Part shown: positions 32,815 to 45,589 of the stretch, piece by piece
How positions within the stretch are numbered: the first letter of the stretch is position 1
Layout of the letters: every line of letters begins with the position of its first letter
Assembly: GCA_025094145.1 (NCBI GenBank)
Contig: JALLLS010000116.1
Location: forward strand, 24,991 to 88,990
Length of the DNA stretch: 64,000 nucleotides
Reading direction: 5' to 3'
From: Spinellus fusiger
Taxonomy: Eukaryota; Mucoromycota; Mucoromycetes; Mucorales; Phycomycetaceae
The notes under the pieces: model-generated
What the model was told of the DNA's origin: nothing
Database searches by the model: none
The model's input: only the letters and a program-made list of their open reading frames with translations
Translations under genes and position numbers: made by a program

Positions 32815-35800
32815 TCATGTAGTGGTTTCATCAACATAGTCTTCATCTTCGATTCGGATTTTTGTTTTCGGTCTCAATGGAGGACTAACCAGTAGGATCA
32901 TAACATCTTCATGATGTGGGTTATTGTATTGGTCCCTCCAACTCTTCATCTTCTCGGTGGCCCTTCTCTTGCGTCCATAGAGACTCACACCCAAAGAAGG
33001 AGGAGCATCTTCAGGCTCCAACGGCGTCTGTTCTGTTGAACCTTCCTCAGGGTTCTCACTAGGATCTTCACGATCATCTTGAAGAAATATCTCTGGACTC
33101 TCCAGGGCTTCTTCGGGGTCTTCCTCGAGGTCTTCCTCTTCATATTCTTCTTCAGAATATTCATCTTCAGAATATTCATCTTCAGAATATTCATCTTCAG
33201 AGCCTTCTTCTTCAGAGCCTTCATCTTCAGAGCCTTCATCTTCAGAGCTTTCTTCTTCCTCACAATCTTTCTTTTCTTCTAAGTCTTCCTCTAGGTCTCT
33301 CTCCTCAGTACCTTCTTCCAGAAGCTCCTCTTTGCTTTCTTCTCTTGCATCATTTTCTTGATCATTCTGAATATTCGGGTCCTCTAGGGGGAGGCCTTCT
33401 TCAAGTTTTTCAGACTGTGCGTTTTCTTCGTTAGGGCCAGATGCTCCCACTGATGATTCTTGGTCGGGCGGAGGAGGCTGCAGATGTTGACCAGAGTCTT
33501 CATCATCATCCCAGTAATAGGGCATGAGCCTGTCGCCATGATAGTTTCTAACGAGAGGTATACCCTTTGTGTCCCGTAATGAATACACAGTTCGGTGTCT
33601 GGCTATCACTTGAAAAGGGCCAGATCGTCTTTCCCATTGCTTTGACATGTTTGAAGCCTTGGGCAGTACTTTTACAGAGACCCACTCGCCGGGCTTAAAC
33701 CATTTAGCTTTTATGTTTTGATTTGCTCTTTCGAGAGCTTTCCTTCTGGACATTGTCCTTTGTTCAGTGCTTGATATGGCCAGTGTGCGCTCTAGGGTTT
33801 CTGCATCATGAGGATCCTCCTGATGTACCAATACACCCAATCTCTCTGGCTCCAATGATCCTGCTAGGTAAAATCGTTCATATGGTGTGCACCCCATAGC
33901 AGCGGAAATTGTGTGTGCATGTGAGGATATTATACGTGGTATATGCTGTATCTATCCTTTGCTGTCGGGTTCTTCCATCTTCATTCTTCGTGGTTTGTCT
34001 TTAAACAGTTTGACAGCTATTTCTGTCAATTCTGATTGCGGGTGCATGGCTGAAGCTCTTATGTGCTGTACGTCCTTCTTTTCCAGGAAACTTGTAAATT
34101 CTTTTGAGATGAATTGTCTGCCGTTATCACTGGTAAGTTTTAAAGGGACACCATGTTGGGCAAACCAGTTTGTTCTTAAAGCATATATGATGGACGCTGA
34201 GGTCATGTCTGCTATAGGATACACTTCGTAATATCCACTAGCTGAATCTGTAACTATCAATGCGTCGGTTTATGGGTCTTCATCATCACCCACATACAAA
34301 AGATCAATGTAGATGTGTTCGCGTGCTTCAGACAGTGTGGAAGTGCTCATAGGTGTGTAGGTTCTTTGTTGGACAGCGTTCATCTGGCACGTATGACAAG
34401 CCTTCACAACCTTCTCAATGATATTCAATAGCCCTTCACACCACATTCTCTCTTTTACATATGTTGAGGTTCTCAAGATACCTGGATGGGCCAGCTTTCT
34501 GTGTGTATCCCTTATCCATCCTCTGGCTACACTTCTTGGAAGAACAGGCACCCAAATTCCCATGGTTCCAACAATATGGGACGTGACTCTGCGTTGCAAT
34601 ACACCATTTTGCACTTGCATGCCTTTTACTTCTTCCAAGTCAGGCGTTGGTTCTTCTTCTACTGAGTCTCTACAGTTCACCAGCTCTATCCATTTCTGAA
34701 TAGTTTCGTCTTTCTGTGCTTTTGGGGCTAGGCCATAGGGTTCTTGAATATTGTCTAAAGCTACAGAGTGGTAGGCAAGAGTCCCTTCAGGGTCTCCATC
34801 ATCCATAAGCTCATCTCTTTCATCATCATCCATTTCTGTGTCACTGTCTTCATCATCTATGTCTGGTACATAATCCAAGTTGCTTTCATGGTCAGAATCT
34901 AGCTCATCATCCCATGACACCATTCTCTCCACTTCGTTCTCAAGTGGTATGGACTGTTCCACTAAGAACGCACCAACCACTTCTGGGTCTTCAGCCTCTT
35001 TTGACTTTCTTTTCTTTGGGGTTCGAGGCCTGTCCAGGACACACAAGAGCCAGTCTGCAGTCAGTTGTGTCTCACCAGATTGGTGGACCACCATATGTTG
35101 ATGTACTCCCAGGCTGCTCAATTCTTCTCTGAATCTGGAGAGGTCATCTCTACAGTTTTTAGTTTTGTGGGTGAAAAGTCCTAAAGCAGTGGTAGCATCT
35201 GTTTCGATAATCAAGTTAGCACAGCCATCCAGATATGGGTAGAAATGATTGACAGCTGCAACCATGCCATAGGCCTCATGCCAACCTGGATGTCTACTGC
35301 CTTGTGCACCATCAAATGCTTTGGAGTAGTAGGCCACAGGGGCAACATTCTCTTGGTCTTGCATTGGATGTGCCAAAAGAACTGCTCCAATTCCAGATTC
35401 AGCAGCATCCACACGCAAGGTGAGAGGTGCTCCTGACTTTGGTACAAAGAGATGCTTTGTGTCAGTCAGTGCATTCATCAGGGCACTCCAATTTGGTCTT
35501 AGCAAGTTTTTATTATCTTTGTTAAGGCAAGTCTTTTTTCCAATCAATTTGTAAAAAGGCAACAGAATGGATTGAGACCATAGTAGGTGCTCACTAATAG
35601 TATTAATGCCACCACACATCCTTTGTATACCTTTTACTGTCTCAGGCATTTCCAATGACAGTAAGTTTTTGATCCTATGGTCTGGTACTTTCCAACTTCC
35701 ATTTTTACTCAATTCTCTTCCTAGTACTGCAATATCTTTCTCTCCAAAGAAGACGCTTTTCTTCATATTGATTAGAAGATTTGCTTCAGCTAAGCAACGA

Positions 35801-36931
35801 GCTACTTCTCCAATATCTTTTATGTGATCTGAGGCACTTCCAGCAGTAGATTTTAGATATATACTGTCTATATATATGAGGAGTTTGTTGGTTATGTTGT
35901 GGGCTTTTAACAGGACGTGTTGTAGAAAAGCCTGTGCAATAGTGGGGGATTCTGAATTTCCTTGTACTAGACATCTAGTCCTTAGTTTTCCATTGCTCCT
36001 ACCATCAAATGTCCAATAGTCTCTCACTTTCTTGTCTAGTCTTATTGCTGTGAAAAAGAATGCTAGATCCAGTGAGGTTATCCACTTTGCATCTCTTACA
36101 AATAGGGCGCATTCCATTGGAGTTGGGAGTTGTAATCCCACCTTCTGCATGTTGATGGTGCTGTTTGAACTATCATCAAACAACACTCTTCTGTCAGTAG
36201 TTCCAGGTTTTTCCATAGAGAAAACAGGAACTTGGGCATGGGCTTCACTTGGCTCATCAATACCATATTCAATGCATGTTTTCACAAAGGCCTCTCTAGC
36301 CTCATAAGCAGCACTGCTCAGGGTATACTGCACAACAAAAAGCAGTTTTGAGTCTTCTTTCATGGGTGGAGTGATGGATGCATAAGCTGCAGGAGGCAGA
36401 CAACCACTAGGGTATTCTCTTAGTGCAGAGCAATGTGGCCATAGTGTTTTCAGTAAAAGTGCTTTTGTTGTTTCATTACAGTGTGAGATAAGTCTGGATG
36501 CAATGTTTTGCTTGTCTACACCTGGATACATAGTATCATACTTCTTAAAATCTTTATCTATCTGAGGTCAGAAGAAATTATCAGGTAGTCCCAATGATGC
36601 TTGTATCCTTCTCTGAACAACTGGCATCTTCTCCTGCTTTTCAGTTGTGAGGTCTGGATTTTCTGATGATTCAGTAGCTATGTCAAAAGTGGGCTGTGAT
36701 TTGTTCTTTTTCTCTACTGCAGAGCTCTTCTAAAAAACCTACACTCTCCAAAGTCTTTGATCCCAGAAGAAGTTCCCAGTCTGTCTCAAAATCTACCACA
36801 ACTAGCTTTGTCCATTTTGCAGGGCATCCATTCACTTTAATCTTTGCATTGGCTCTTCCATATGCTGTATATGGTTCAGGGTTCCACAAAGAATGCAATT
36901 TAGGTGGTGCACCTTTTTTAATATAAAGCCC
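32815..36931 (-). mobile_element. LTR retrotransposon family C, 3' half (protease to C-terminus)
   Basis: Minus-strand pol remnant in order: protease tail (36898-36683), reverse transcriptase, RNase H (ETDATTALGLF), integrase zinc site (H...H...CHTCQ), integrase core (SDNGRQF) and a GPY/F-like RRSGPFQVIARHRTVYSL, then a long acidic tail. The RT catalytic box is YIDS where YxDD is expected. Only about three point stops interrupt it (near 36570, 34269 and 33957). The 5' edge at 36931 is the insertion point of the Plavaka-like transposon. The matching gag/protease half lies at 50313-51585 on the plus strand. Confidence 0.85.
33115..33345 (-). repeat. acidic-tail coding repeat
   Basis: Repeated units encoding SEDE[GY] and SEEE form the C-terminal tail of the family-C pol. 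The family-A element has a similar Glu/Asp-rich tail (40850-41000) with an independent sequence. Confidence 0.75.
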
Positions 36932-37850
36932 TACACACCCAAAGATTTTTCTGGCCTTTAAGCAATGATATCTTTGCCTTTTAAAACCAAAAATTTCTTG
37001 CCTTTTATGGAACTGGATTTAAAACCAAAAATTTCCTGCCTTTTATGGAACTGTACTTGAAATCAAAGGTTTGTGAGTATCCAAAATTTTCTTACCTTTT
37101 ATGGAATACCTCAATATTAAATTATATTATCAATAAAAATATTGTTTATGAATAAAATTGTTTATTATAATAATATAGCTAATAATATACTATTACTATA
37201 GCTACTACTATTCTAGGCATATTCCTTCATAGCAATAGAATTTACACCCTAAAAGCCTTGTGCTTTATCCTTGGGAGATAGATAACTATGCTCAGGAGTA
37301 TACCCTAGACAGCCTAGACACCTTAGACAGTATAAAAGGAAAAAGACCACTTGAGACTGACTTGAGAAGAGTCTTAACTTATCTAATAACAGAAGAGTAT
37401 ATTAGTGATAGTTTAATCAAGAGAGATAGCATGCTTACCTTTTAGTTAATACTTGTCTTGAGAATAATAAGCCATATGCTATCTATTAAAAGAAGAGTCA
37501 GTACTATGTCTTGTACATTACAATGAGCTCAAGCCCAGATGATGACACTGCTTACCTTTTTATCTCAAAAATAGCCTTTGGTAGTGTCTATCACCTCCTT
37601 CTATTGTTTTTCTTTGTTAATAACCACACATTACATTGCTTATTTATGCTCATCTTGACAAGTAATTAAGTATCAAATATTATGGGCAGTGTGAAAAACA
37701 ACAAAACAATAACAGACAAAAAAATAAGAAAATATTTTGATTTTGGTGATGTATCACTTTAGCCTCCACTTTTCAATAATTTATTAAGTCAAAACTCATA
37801 AGTCAAACAGCTCACTCTCTTTCTGTTTTTATATTGGAATCTCTTTTACC

Positions 37851-40324
37851 ATGTCCTTCACCACCATCAACTTCAAGAAGAATGAAATTCCCACCTGCAC
37901 TGTCTGCCAGAAGATTTTCAAAACAAAGGGAAATCTGAAATCACACCTTTCTACTCATAAAATGTAAGGATAATCTCAAGTCTAAAATTAATGTTGCTCA
38001 TTCTCTACTATGAATAGTTCCATGCCTGAGTCTTTTTTGGGGTATTTATTGTAGAAACAGAAGCATAGAATGATAAGAACCAAGCTCATCATGATTTCTT
38101 TCTATTGTTTACAGACCTCTCCCTGCCATCACCACAGTCTTCTGTGTAAAAGAGGAAGGTGATGATGACCAGGAGTTTGTTGTTGAGAACAAAGATGTGC
38201 TTGGGGAAGAACCTCTTTGGGCTGCTGGAGAAGAGGATTTCAACAGTAGCAGCAATGCTTTTGAGGAGGCTGCCTTTGTGGAGGGCATATTTCCATTTGC
38301 CTCGAGATTAGAAATGATCTTCCACCATTTCTTTTCTGAGAACAAAAGTTGTTTATCAAAGGCACTTGTGGGGAAGGTTATGTCTTTGTGTCAGGACATA
38401 AGAGATGCCACTCTTGCCAACCACCAAGAAAAGATGCCTGCCTTGGACAGGATTCTTAATCTTGAAAAAAGAGCAGAGCAACATCCCCAAGTTTCCCACC
38501 ACCACCCACCAAGTTGCAGTAGTAAAAAAGTGCAAGGGCTTGCCCCCTACCACCACCACCCAGGAGTTCTCTATGAACAAACCCTCTGAGCATTTGAGGC
38601 TGCTCACCACCAACCCCCTCAAAACAACAATGCTCTCTGCCTTGCCAGACAGAACACCTGAACAGAGTGTTTTGCCTCAGCAAGGGGAGAAATAAAAGAC
38701 ACACCTGCTATTCCAGCACCTAATGGTCACTGTCACCATTAACAACATTTGTGGATCTCTGGGTGGGAGATCTAGTATATGCCTCTCCTGGTGAAAGTAT
38801 AACTTCACCATACAAGCTTGCCTCCTTTTTCATGTCAAGTGGTAGATTGATGGCCAATGCCTATGAAGAAGCATCTGGTTTGTTTTCTGTCAGAAGCATT
38901 GTCATTCTAGACATTGTGAAAGACATTTGACTATCCAACAACACCCACACCAACTCTACCACCCACCACCCACTCAAAAAAATTGCCATAAGTACCACCA
39001 ACTCCAACAGACAGTTCATGCCAGTAAAAACTGTGCCTCTGAACTTGTTCTTGGATGATACAAGTGGCAATACAACCAAAAAGTGGAACAAGTTTGAGAG
39101 TTGTGTGATGTCTCTTGTGGCAATGCTATTCAAAGAACAGTGTAAGGTTGAGAATCTGTTTTTTGTCTGCACCAGCAACAAGCTGTTGATCACAGAGATG
39201 CTCCTGGAGCTTGTGAAGGACCTTGGAGCCTTGGAGAAAGGTGTAGAGATGTTTGATGTGGAGCATGGCAAACCTGTTCTTGTTGTTGGTGTGGTGCACT
39301 TTCTCATGGCAGACAACTCTATGCATGCAGCTGTGGCATGCAGTCTTGGTGCTAAGGCTAGGCTGCCATGTAGAAAGTGTTACTAGGTTAATGGTGGAAA
39401 TGCAACAGTGGAGCAGAAGGAAGTGGATGGTGACACTCATGCAAGAAGAAGAAAGGAGGATCTGGTGGAGATGTACCAGCATTGTGCCAGCAACCCCAGC
39501 AATGCTAGCCTCAGAAGCAACTCTGACACTGGGTACAAGTTGACTGGTGGCAAAGCCCTTTTGTCCTTGCAGTCATGGGATCTGACCATGGATTGCCCAG
39601 TGGAAATACTCCACACCATCCTTCTTGGTGTTGCAAAACATCTTGTGGCTGGCATGGTGCCATTTTATGCCAAGAAAGAAGTGAGGCAGTTGGAAGAAAG
39701 ATTCTTCAACTACAGCTAGAAAGCTTTCACAAGAAAGCACCATACCCCATTTTGCCTGCATGGATCTTATCTTGGAAGAGACTACAAGATAATAATCCAG
39801 CAGATGCCCACCATCCTGTGTGACCTGGTCCAAAGAAGACTTATAAGCAACAATGATTCAAAAGCAATCATCCTTGATTGTTTTGTCAAGCTTGGTTTGC
39901 TTGTATCTCTTCTCTACATGCAGGATATTGAGGCATGTCTGGACATCTATGTGGACAAGGTCAGATCTGCCACAAAAGAGTTGGTTGCTTCTATCATCAT
40001 GTATGATAATTTGCCAGCTTCAAATGCATCTGCAAAGAAGACAATCATCAGCAACACCTTGAAGCTGCATCTTCTCCACCACCTGTACAAAGATATTTTG
40101 TGGTTTGGTTCACCTGTTTGATACAAAACAGAGAGAGGTGAACAATACAACAAGTTTATCTGAGAACACATACTGCACACCAACAGGCAGTCACCTTCTC
40201 AGGATGTTGCTGTGTCTTTTGGAAAGAAGTGTATCTTGACACACATCTTTCAAGGTGGTTACTGGCAGGTACCAGGCCACAGTGGTCTCTTTACTGCTGG
40301 TGCTGAGGTAAAGCTGTTTCAGCA
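37851..40324 (+). pseudogene. Plavaka-like transposase, 5' part, left copy
   Basis: Exon 1 (37851-37971) encodes a C2H2 finger (CTVCQKIFKTKGNLKSHLSTH), then a splice to 38115. The acidic/low-complexity N-terminal half is followed by the catalytic core typical of Plavaka/KDZ-type transposases: FLDDTSGNTTKKWNK (first Asp), a DNSMHAAVAC segment (second Asp), CRKC zinc pair and PVEILHTILLGVAKHL. Lesions are a small deletion near 38478, TAA at 38693, TAG at 39384 and TAG at 39717. The frame is then cut by the family-A retrotransposon at 40325. Inactive. Confidence 0.8.
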
Positions 40325-40494
40325 TGTTAAGAATCAGAGGCAAAAGGGGTGCTTGGTAAAATAAAGGTATATTTCTCAAAGATGCAAAGTGTGCATCTGC
40401 TTTCACTATTTATGCTATTCTACATTTTTACATATATAGAATTACTACAACAAGTTCTCCCAAAATAGGTGACCAGGCCTACCCATTTCCAACA
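40325..40494 (-). repeat. 3' LTR of family-A retrotransposon
   Basis: 170 bp, TG...CA, differing from the partner LTR at 46093-46262 by only a few substitutions, so the insertion is fairly young. The target duplication AGCA lies at 40321-40324. Confidence 0.95.
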
Positions 40495-40505
40495 TACTTC
40501 AGGGA

Positions 40506-41841
40506 TCATGCATAGTTAATTGTCATTTATGTATTCTTTCTCTTCTTGCAGTTGCATTATTGTGTAGGGCCTAAGGTTTGGGCTCACAACACAGTCATTG
40601 TCTTCTGATGATATATCATTTTGCTCCCTCCAATCTTTCCACCTTAATGTGGCCTTTCTCTTCCTGCCATACCTGCTGGTGCCCAAGTTATGATCTTGGG
40701 GAGGGTGTGTCTCTACTTCTGGATCATTCCTTGGCTCCTTTTTCTTGCAACAGTTCTCTTTTATCTGGCTCTTCCAGTTTTGTCTCCTCTCCACTATACT
40801 GATCTTTGTTCTGTATTGCAGCAGTTTCTTCAGTCTCTGTTATATTTTGTGGGAGATTTCTTGGAGCATGTTCCTCTTCTTCTTTGACTTCTTCTTCTTT
40901 GACTTCTTCTTCTTTGTCTTCACTGTCTTTGTCTTCCCATTGATTATTGTCATTGGGTTGTTGGTCTTCCTCTGTCTGATTCTCTTGAGATTCCTTGTCT
41001 TCTCTGCTCTCTAAATTGTCCAAGTGCTCACTTTCCAGTTTTTTTGGTAGTCTTACTGTGGCTTCTTTGGCTGCACTGTCTTCTTCATGATCCTGGTCTG
41101 GTGTTGGTGGTATGTTTTGTAAGGGTGTCACATCATCATCCCAATGGTATGGCATCAACCTGTCACCATGATAGTTCTTTACCAAAGGTGTATCATCTTT
41201 GTCACATAGAGAGTATACAGTTCTGTGTCTTGCAATGACTCTAAAGGGGCCAGATCTTCTTTCCCATTGCTTTGCCATATTGGACGCCTTTGAAAGCACT
41301 TTTACAGATACCCACTCACCAGGCTCAAACTACCTTGGACTTATATTTTTATTGGCTCTTTCCAATGCTTTTCTTCTAGACATCTGGCATTGTTCTGCCA
41401 TGGATTCTATCAGCCTCTCTTCCAATGTCTCTGGATTATGGTCATCCTCTTCATGTTGCAGTAGACCATGTTGTGGTTGTTCTATTGAGGTAACAGGGTA
41501 AAAGAGTTTGTATGGTGTACAGCCTATGGCTGCTGAGATGGTATTTGCATGTGAGGCAATGATGCATGGTATGTACTGAGTCCACCCTCCTACTTTGGGC
41601 TCCTCCAACTTTAGTCTTCTAAGTTTGTCTTTGAAAAGCTTCACTGCAATTTCAGCAAGTTTGGACTGTGGATGCATAGCCAAAGCACAAATGTGCTTTA
41701 CCTCATTGTCTTCCAGGAAGGTGGTAAATTTCTCTGACACAAATTGTTGGCCATTGTCACTTGTCAACAAGTCTGGGACTCCATGGCATGCAAACCAGTT
41801 GTCTTGGAGTGCATCAATCACTGATCTGGAAGTCATTGTCA
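40506..41841 (-). pseudogene. integrase C-terminal half and acidic tail (family A)
   Basis: Continues the integrase core after the solo-LTR insertion: SDNGQQF with the second catalytic Asp, HPQSKLAEIAVKLFKD with the Glu, and then GCTPYKLFYP. A stop near 41330 precedes a GPY/F-like domain (RRSGPFRVIARHRTVYSL) and a Glu-rich tail. A frameshift lies near 40760. Homologous to 32815-34260 of family C. Confidence 0.85.
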
Positions 41842-42364
41842 TGTTCTGACTTCAATCCAAAGATTCTTCATGAATTAGTCAACATGAGTAGTATGCTGTG
41901 ACATTCAGAATACTCTATGAAAGCTTGAGTGCACACAAGTACCATAGTACATCTCTGTATCATCTCACTGATTGGTTGTGACTACAAATCAACCTTCTAA
42001 GCTCTAATTATTATCAGACACTTAATGAGCTGCCTTCATCTATAAATCCTTAGTGGATTAAATAAGACCTATCAAAGGCAACTAAAAGTGAAGACATAAT
42101 AGATGGCTCTATAATGGTGTGCTTATTCAATGAACCAACCATAAGGCTACACCTATGTAAACTACCATAGGATAAATCATCTGCACCAACCATACAGTTG
42201 CATCTATCAATAAGCTATGCCATGGACTAATCATTAACTACCAAAAGGTAAAATGCCACTGAAGGATAAGCACCCACAAAAAGTATAAATAATGAACCAC
42301 TCTTTACTTAATAAAAATTATCTTTGTTCAGTCTTGTTACTTTCTACTTGTCTGAATAATCACA
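41842..42364 (+). repeat. solo LTR, family B, inserted in family-A integrase
   Basis: 523 bp, TGTTCTGACTTC...AATCACA, flanked by GTCA (41838-41841 and 42365-42368). A TATAAATA box (about 42281) and AATAAA (about 42310) show its transcription direction. Removing it and one GTCA restores the integrase sequence seen in family C. This is a third nesting level: B in A in Plavaka. Confidence 0.95.
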
Positions 42365-45260
42365 GTCATGTCTGCTATGGGATAAACTTTGTAGTATCCA
42401 CTGGTTGAATCCACAACTACCAGGGCATCCACTTCTGGATCCTCATCTTCTCCTATGTAGAGTAGATCAATGTATATGTGTTTTTGGGGTTCTGAAGTGG
42501 CTGACGTGCTCATTGTAGTGTAGGTCTTTTGTTGGATGGCACTCATCTGGCAAGTGTGACAGGATTTCACCACCTTCTCAATGATACTTAGTAGGCCTTC
42601 ACACCATACTTGCTCTGTGATGTACATGGATGTTTTGGTTATGCCTGGATGTGCTAGCTTTTTGTGCATGTCCTTGATCCATCTTCTTGCCAAGCTCCTA
42701 GTGACTACTGGCACCCAGATACCCATTGATCCTATGGTATGAGTAGAGATTTGCATTTGGAGTATTCCATTGTTTGTTCTCATGTCTCTCACTTCTTCCA
42801 TATCAGGTGTGGGCTCTGTGTATTGAGAATCTCTTAGTTTGACTAAGTTTTTCCACCTCTGGATGGTGTGATTGACGTCTGCTTCAGGGACTGATTCATA
42901 AGGACTTAGGATGTCACTCAGTGCTGCTGCATGATAGGACATAGTGGCTTCAGCATCTCCCTCTTGTGAATATATTTCTTCCATGTCTGAGTCAGAGTCA
43001 CTTTCTTCTTGACCTGGTTGGCAATCATGATCATCTTTTTCTTTACTATCTGGATATTTGATATCATCCCATGACATTAATTCACCATTGTCTTTACTGT
43101 GTGTGGGAATATCATCAATAGCAAAGGCACCTACAACTTTGGCATCTCCCAAAGTTTTCATTGTTCTGGTCTTTGAGGTCCTTGGTCTGTCCAGTACCCA
43201 AGATAGCCAGTCTGCTGTCAATTGGGTTTCTCCAGACCTGTGGACAACCATATGCTGGTGGACTCCTAGGCTACTGAGCTCTGCTCTGAATCTGGATAAG
43301 TTGTCCCTACAATGTTTTGTTTTGTGCATAAATAGTCCAAGGGCAGTAGTTGCATCAGTCTCAGTGATCAAGTTTGCACATCCATCTAGATAAGGATAGA
43401 AGTGGTTCACAGCTGCTACCATGCCATAGGCTTCTCTCCAGCCTGGATGTCTGCTTCCTTGTGCTCCATCAAATGCCTTTGAGTAGTATGCTACTGGGAT
43501 CACATCTTTTTGATCTTCTGTTGGGTGAGTCAACAATACAGCACCTATGCCTGACTCTGCTGCATCTACTTGTAGTGTTAGGGGCACCCCTGTTGGTGGT
43601 ATATATAAGTGCTTTGTGTTTGTGAGGGCCTGCATTAATGCATCCCAATTGGGCCTGAGAGACTTTTTGTCTTCTTTGTTTAATCTTGTCTTTTTTCCCA
43701 ACATCTTGTAAAATGGTAGAAGTATAGATTGAGACCATGGTAGGTGTTTGCTGATAGCATTGATTCCTCCACACATCCTTTAGATCCCTTTTATAGTTTC
43801 TGGCATTTCTAGTGTGAGTAAGTGTTTAATTCTATGATCTGACACATTCCATTTCCTATCACTGCTCCATTCTCTTCTGAGCATGGCCACAGAGTGTTTC
43901 CCAAAAAAGACACTCTTCTTCATGTTAATGAGTAGGTTAGCTTCTGCCAGACAGCTGGTAACCTCTGCAATATCCTTGATGTGGCTCTCAGTGTCTCCAG
44001 TTGTAGACTTTAAGTAGATGTTATCAATGTAGATCAAGAGATTTCTCTCAATGCCCTTAGCCTTGGACAAAACATGTTGTAGAAATGCTTGGGCTATGGC
44101 AGGGGACTCTGAGTTTCCTTGTACCAGTCACTTTGTCCTTAGCTTTCCAACACTGCCACCATCAAAGGTTCAGTAATCTCTCACGGTCTGATCCAGGCAT
44201 ATGGCTGTAAAAAACAAGGCCAGATCTAGTGAGGTCAGCACCTTTGCATCTCTCACAAACAAGGCCCATTCCATTGGTGTTGGGAGTTGAAGCCCCACCT
44301 TTGTCATGTTGAGTGAGCTGTTAGAGCTATCATCAAAGAGTACTCTTCTATCTGTATTGCCTGGTTTCTCTACAGAGAAAACTGGGACCTGGGCATGTGC
44401 TTGACTTGGTTTGTCTATGCCATATTCAATGCAGTTTTTGACAAACTCCTCCCTGGATTCATAGGCTGCTCCTGCTAATGTGTGTTGTGCAACAAAGAGC
44501 AATTGTGCATCTTTCTTCATTGGAGGGATGATTGGAGCATAGGCAGCAGGGGGTGGACAACCACTGGGATATTCTCTCAAAGCAGCCCTATGGGGGATGA
44601 TAGCTTCAAGGAGCTGTTTGTTTGCTTCATCATCACAATGAGTGGTAAGTCTTGCTACAATGCTTTCCCTATCAACATCTAGATACATGGAGTCATATTT
44701 CTTGAATTCATTGTCTTGTTGTGGGGTAAAATACCCCTTGGGTAATCCCTGGGACACCAATATCTTCCTTTGTACTACAGGGTGTTTGTGTTGCATATCT
44801 GTAACAGAAGAGGTTTCATCCCCTGATTCTGCAGCCACTTTGTAGGTAGCTTGTGTTTTATGCTTTTTTCCAACAGCTGTGCTTTGTAAGAGAATTCCCA
44901 TGGCATCCAGCGTTTTTGATCCAACAAGTATATCTCACTCTGTCTCAAAGTCAATAACCACCAGACTGGTCCAACAGCCAGGGCTGTTATTGATTCTTAT
45001 CTTGGCATTTGCCCATCCATGAGCAGTGTATGTAGTAGGGTCCCACAAAGAATGGAGCTTTGGTGGTGACTCTGTCTTTATGCATAGACCTAGACAATCA
45101 GCAGCTACTTTGGTTATTAGGTTGGCAACAGCTCCTTGGTCAGCCACTGTATGCACTCTTTTTCCTCCAATTGAGGCTTCTGGGAGAGTTACCAGTGAGT
45201 GGAGTTTTCCCTCTTGTTATGGCAACACTTGCTACCCCTGAAGGTAGGCTTACTTTTATT
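42365..45260 (-). pseudogene. protease-RT-RNase H-integrase of family-A element
   Basis: Order on the minus strand: aspartic-protease-like region ADQGAVANLI (about 45150), then SLWDPTTY...; RT with SLDLALFFTA (first Asp) and YIDNIYLKST; RNase H with LQVDAAESGIGAVLL and ETDATTALGLF; an acidic spacer; the integrase zinc site ending SCHTCQM; and IYIDLLYIGEDED (first integrase Asp). Stops at about 44935, 44168, 44130 and 43778 break it. The RT second metal-site Asp is Asn here and Ser in family C. Confidence 0.88.
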
Positions 45261-45589
45261 CAATTCAAAAGAGCCTATGACTAGGGTGAGGGAGATGAGT
45301 GATGCCTAGGCTTTTCCCAAAGAGCCTTTGTTGATCTGAGTAGTGAGTGCCTTGACTTGCATACTCAAGCTTCTATCTGCCTCTCCAGATCTTGGTTCTT
45401 GGCAGCATAGTCTCTGTTCTTCTTTCTCAGAGAAGATCTGGGGGGTTTTGTGTGTTCTGGGTGTGTGGCACCATGCTTCTTTGTTCAGGGCTCTGGGCAC
45501 TTGTCTCCTGACTTCTTGTGTTTGTGGTGACAAACCAACATTGCAGAGGGGTCACTGCAGCATACTCTTTGAATTTCTCAAGAGTGGCC

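Noticed and set aside
32653..32895. A conserved small protein (MDSLYTFSIC...) found three times in the window
   Set aside because: It lies wholly within LTR C copies. The conservation is that of the repeat, not of a gene.
37260..37445. 61-codon plus-strand frame as a transposon accessory gene
   Set aside because: The matching region of the right copy (55240-55430) does not keep the frame, so it is probably untranslated leader of the transposon.
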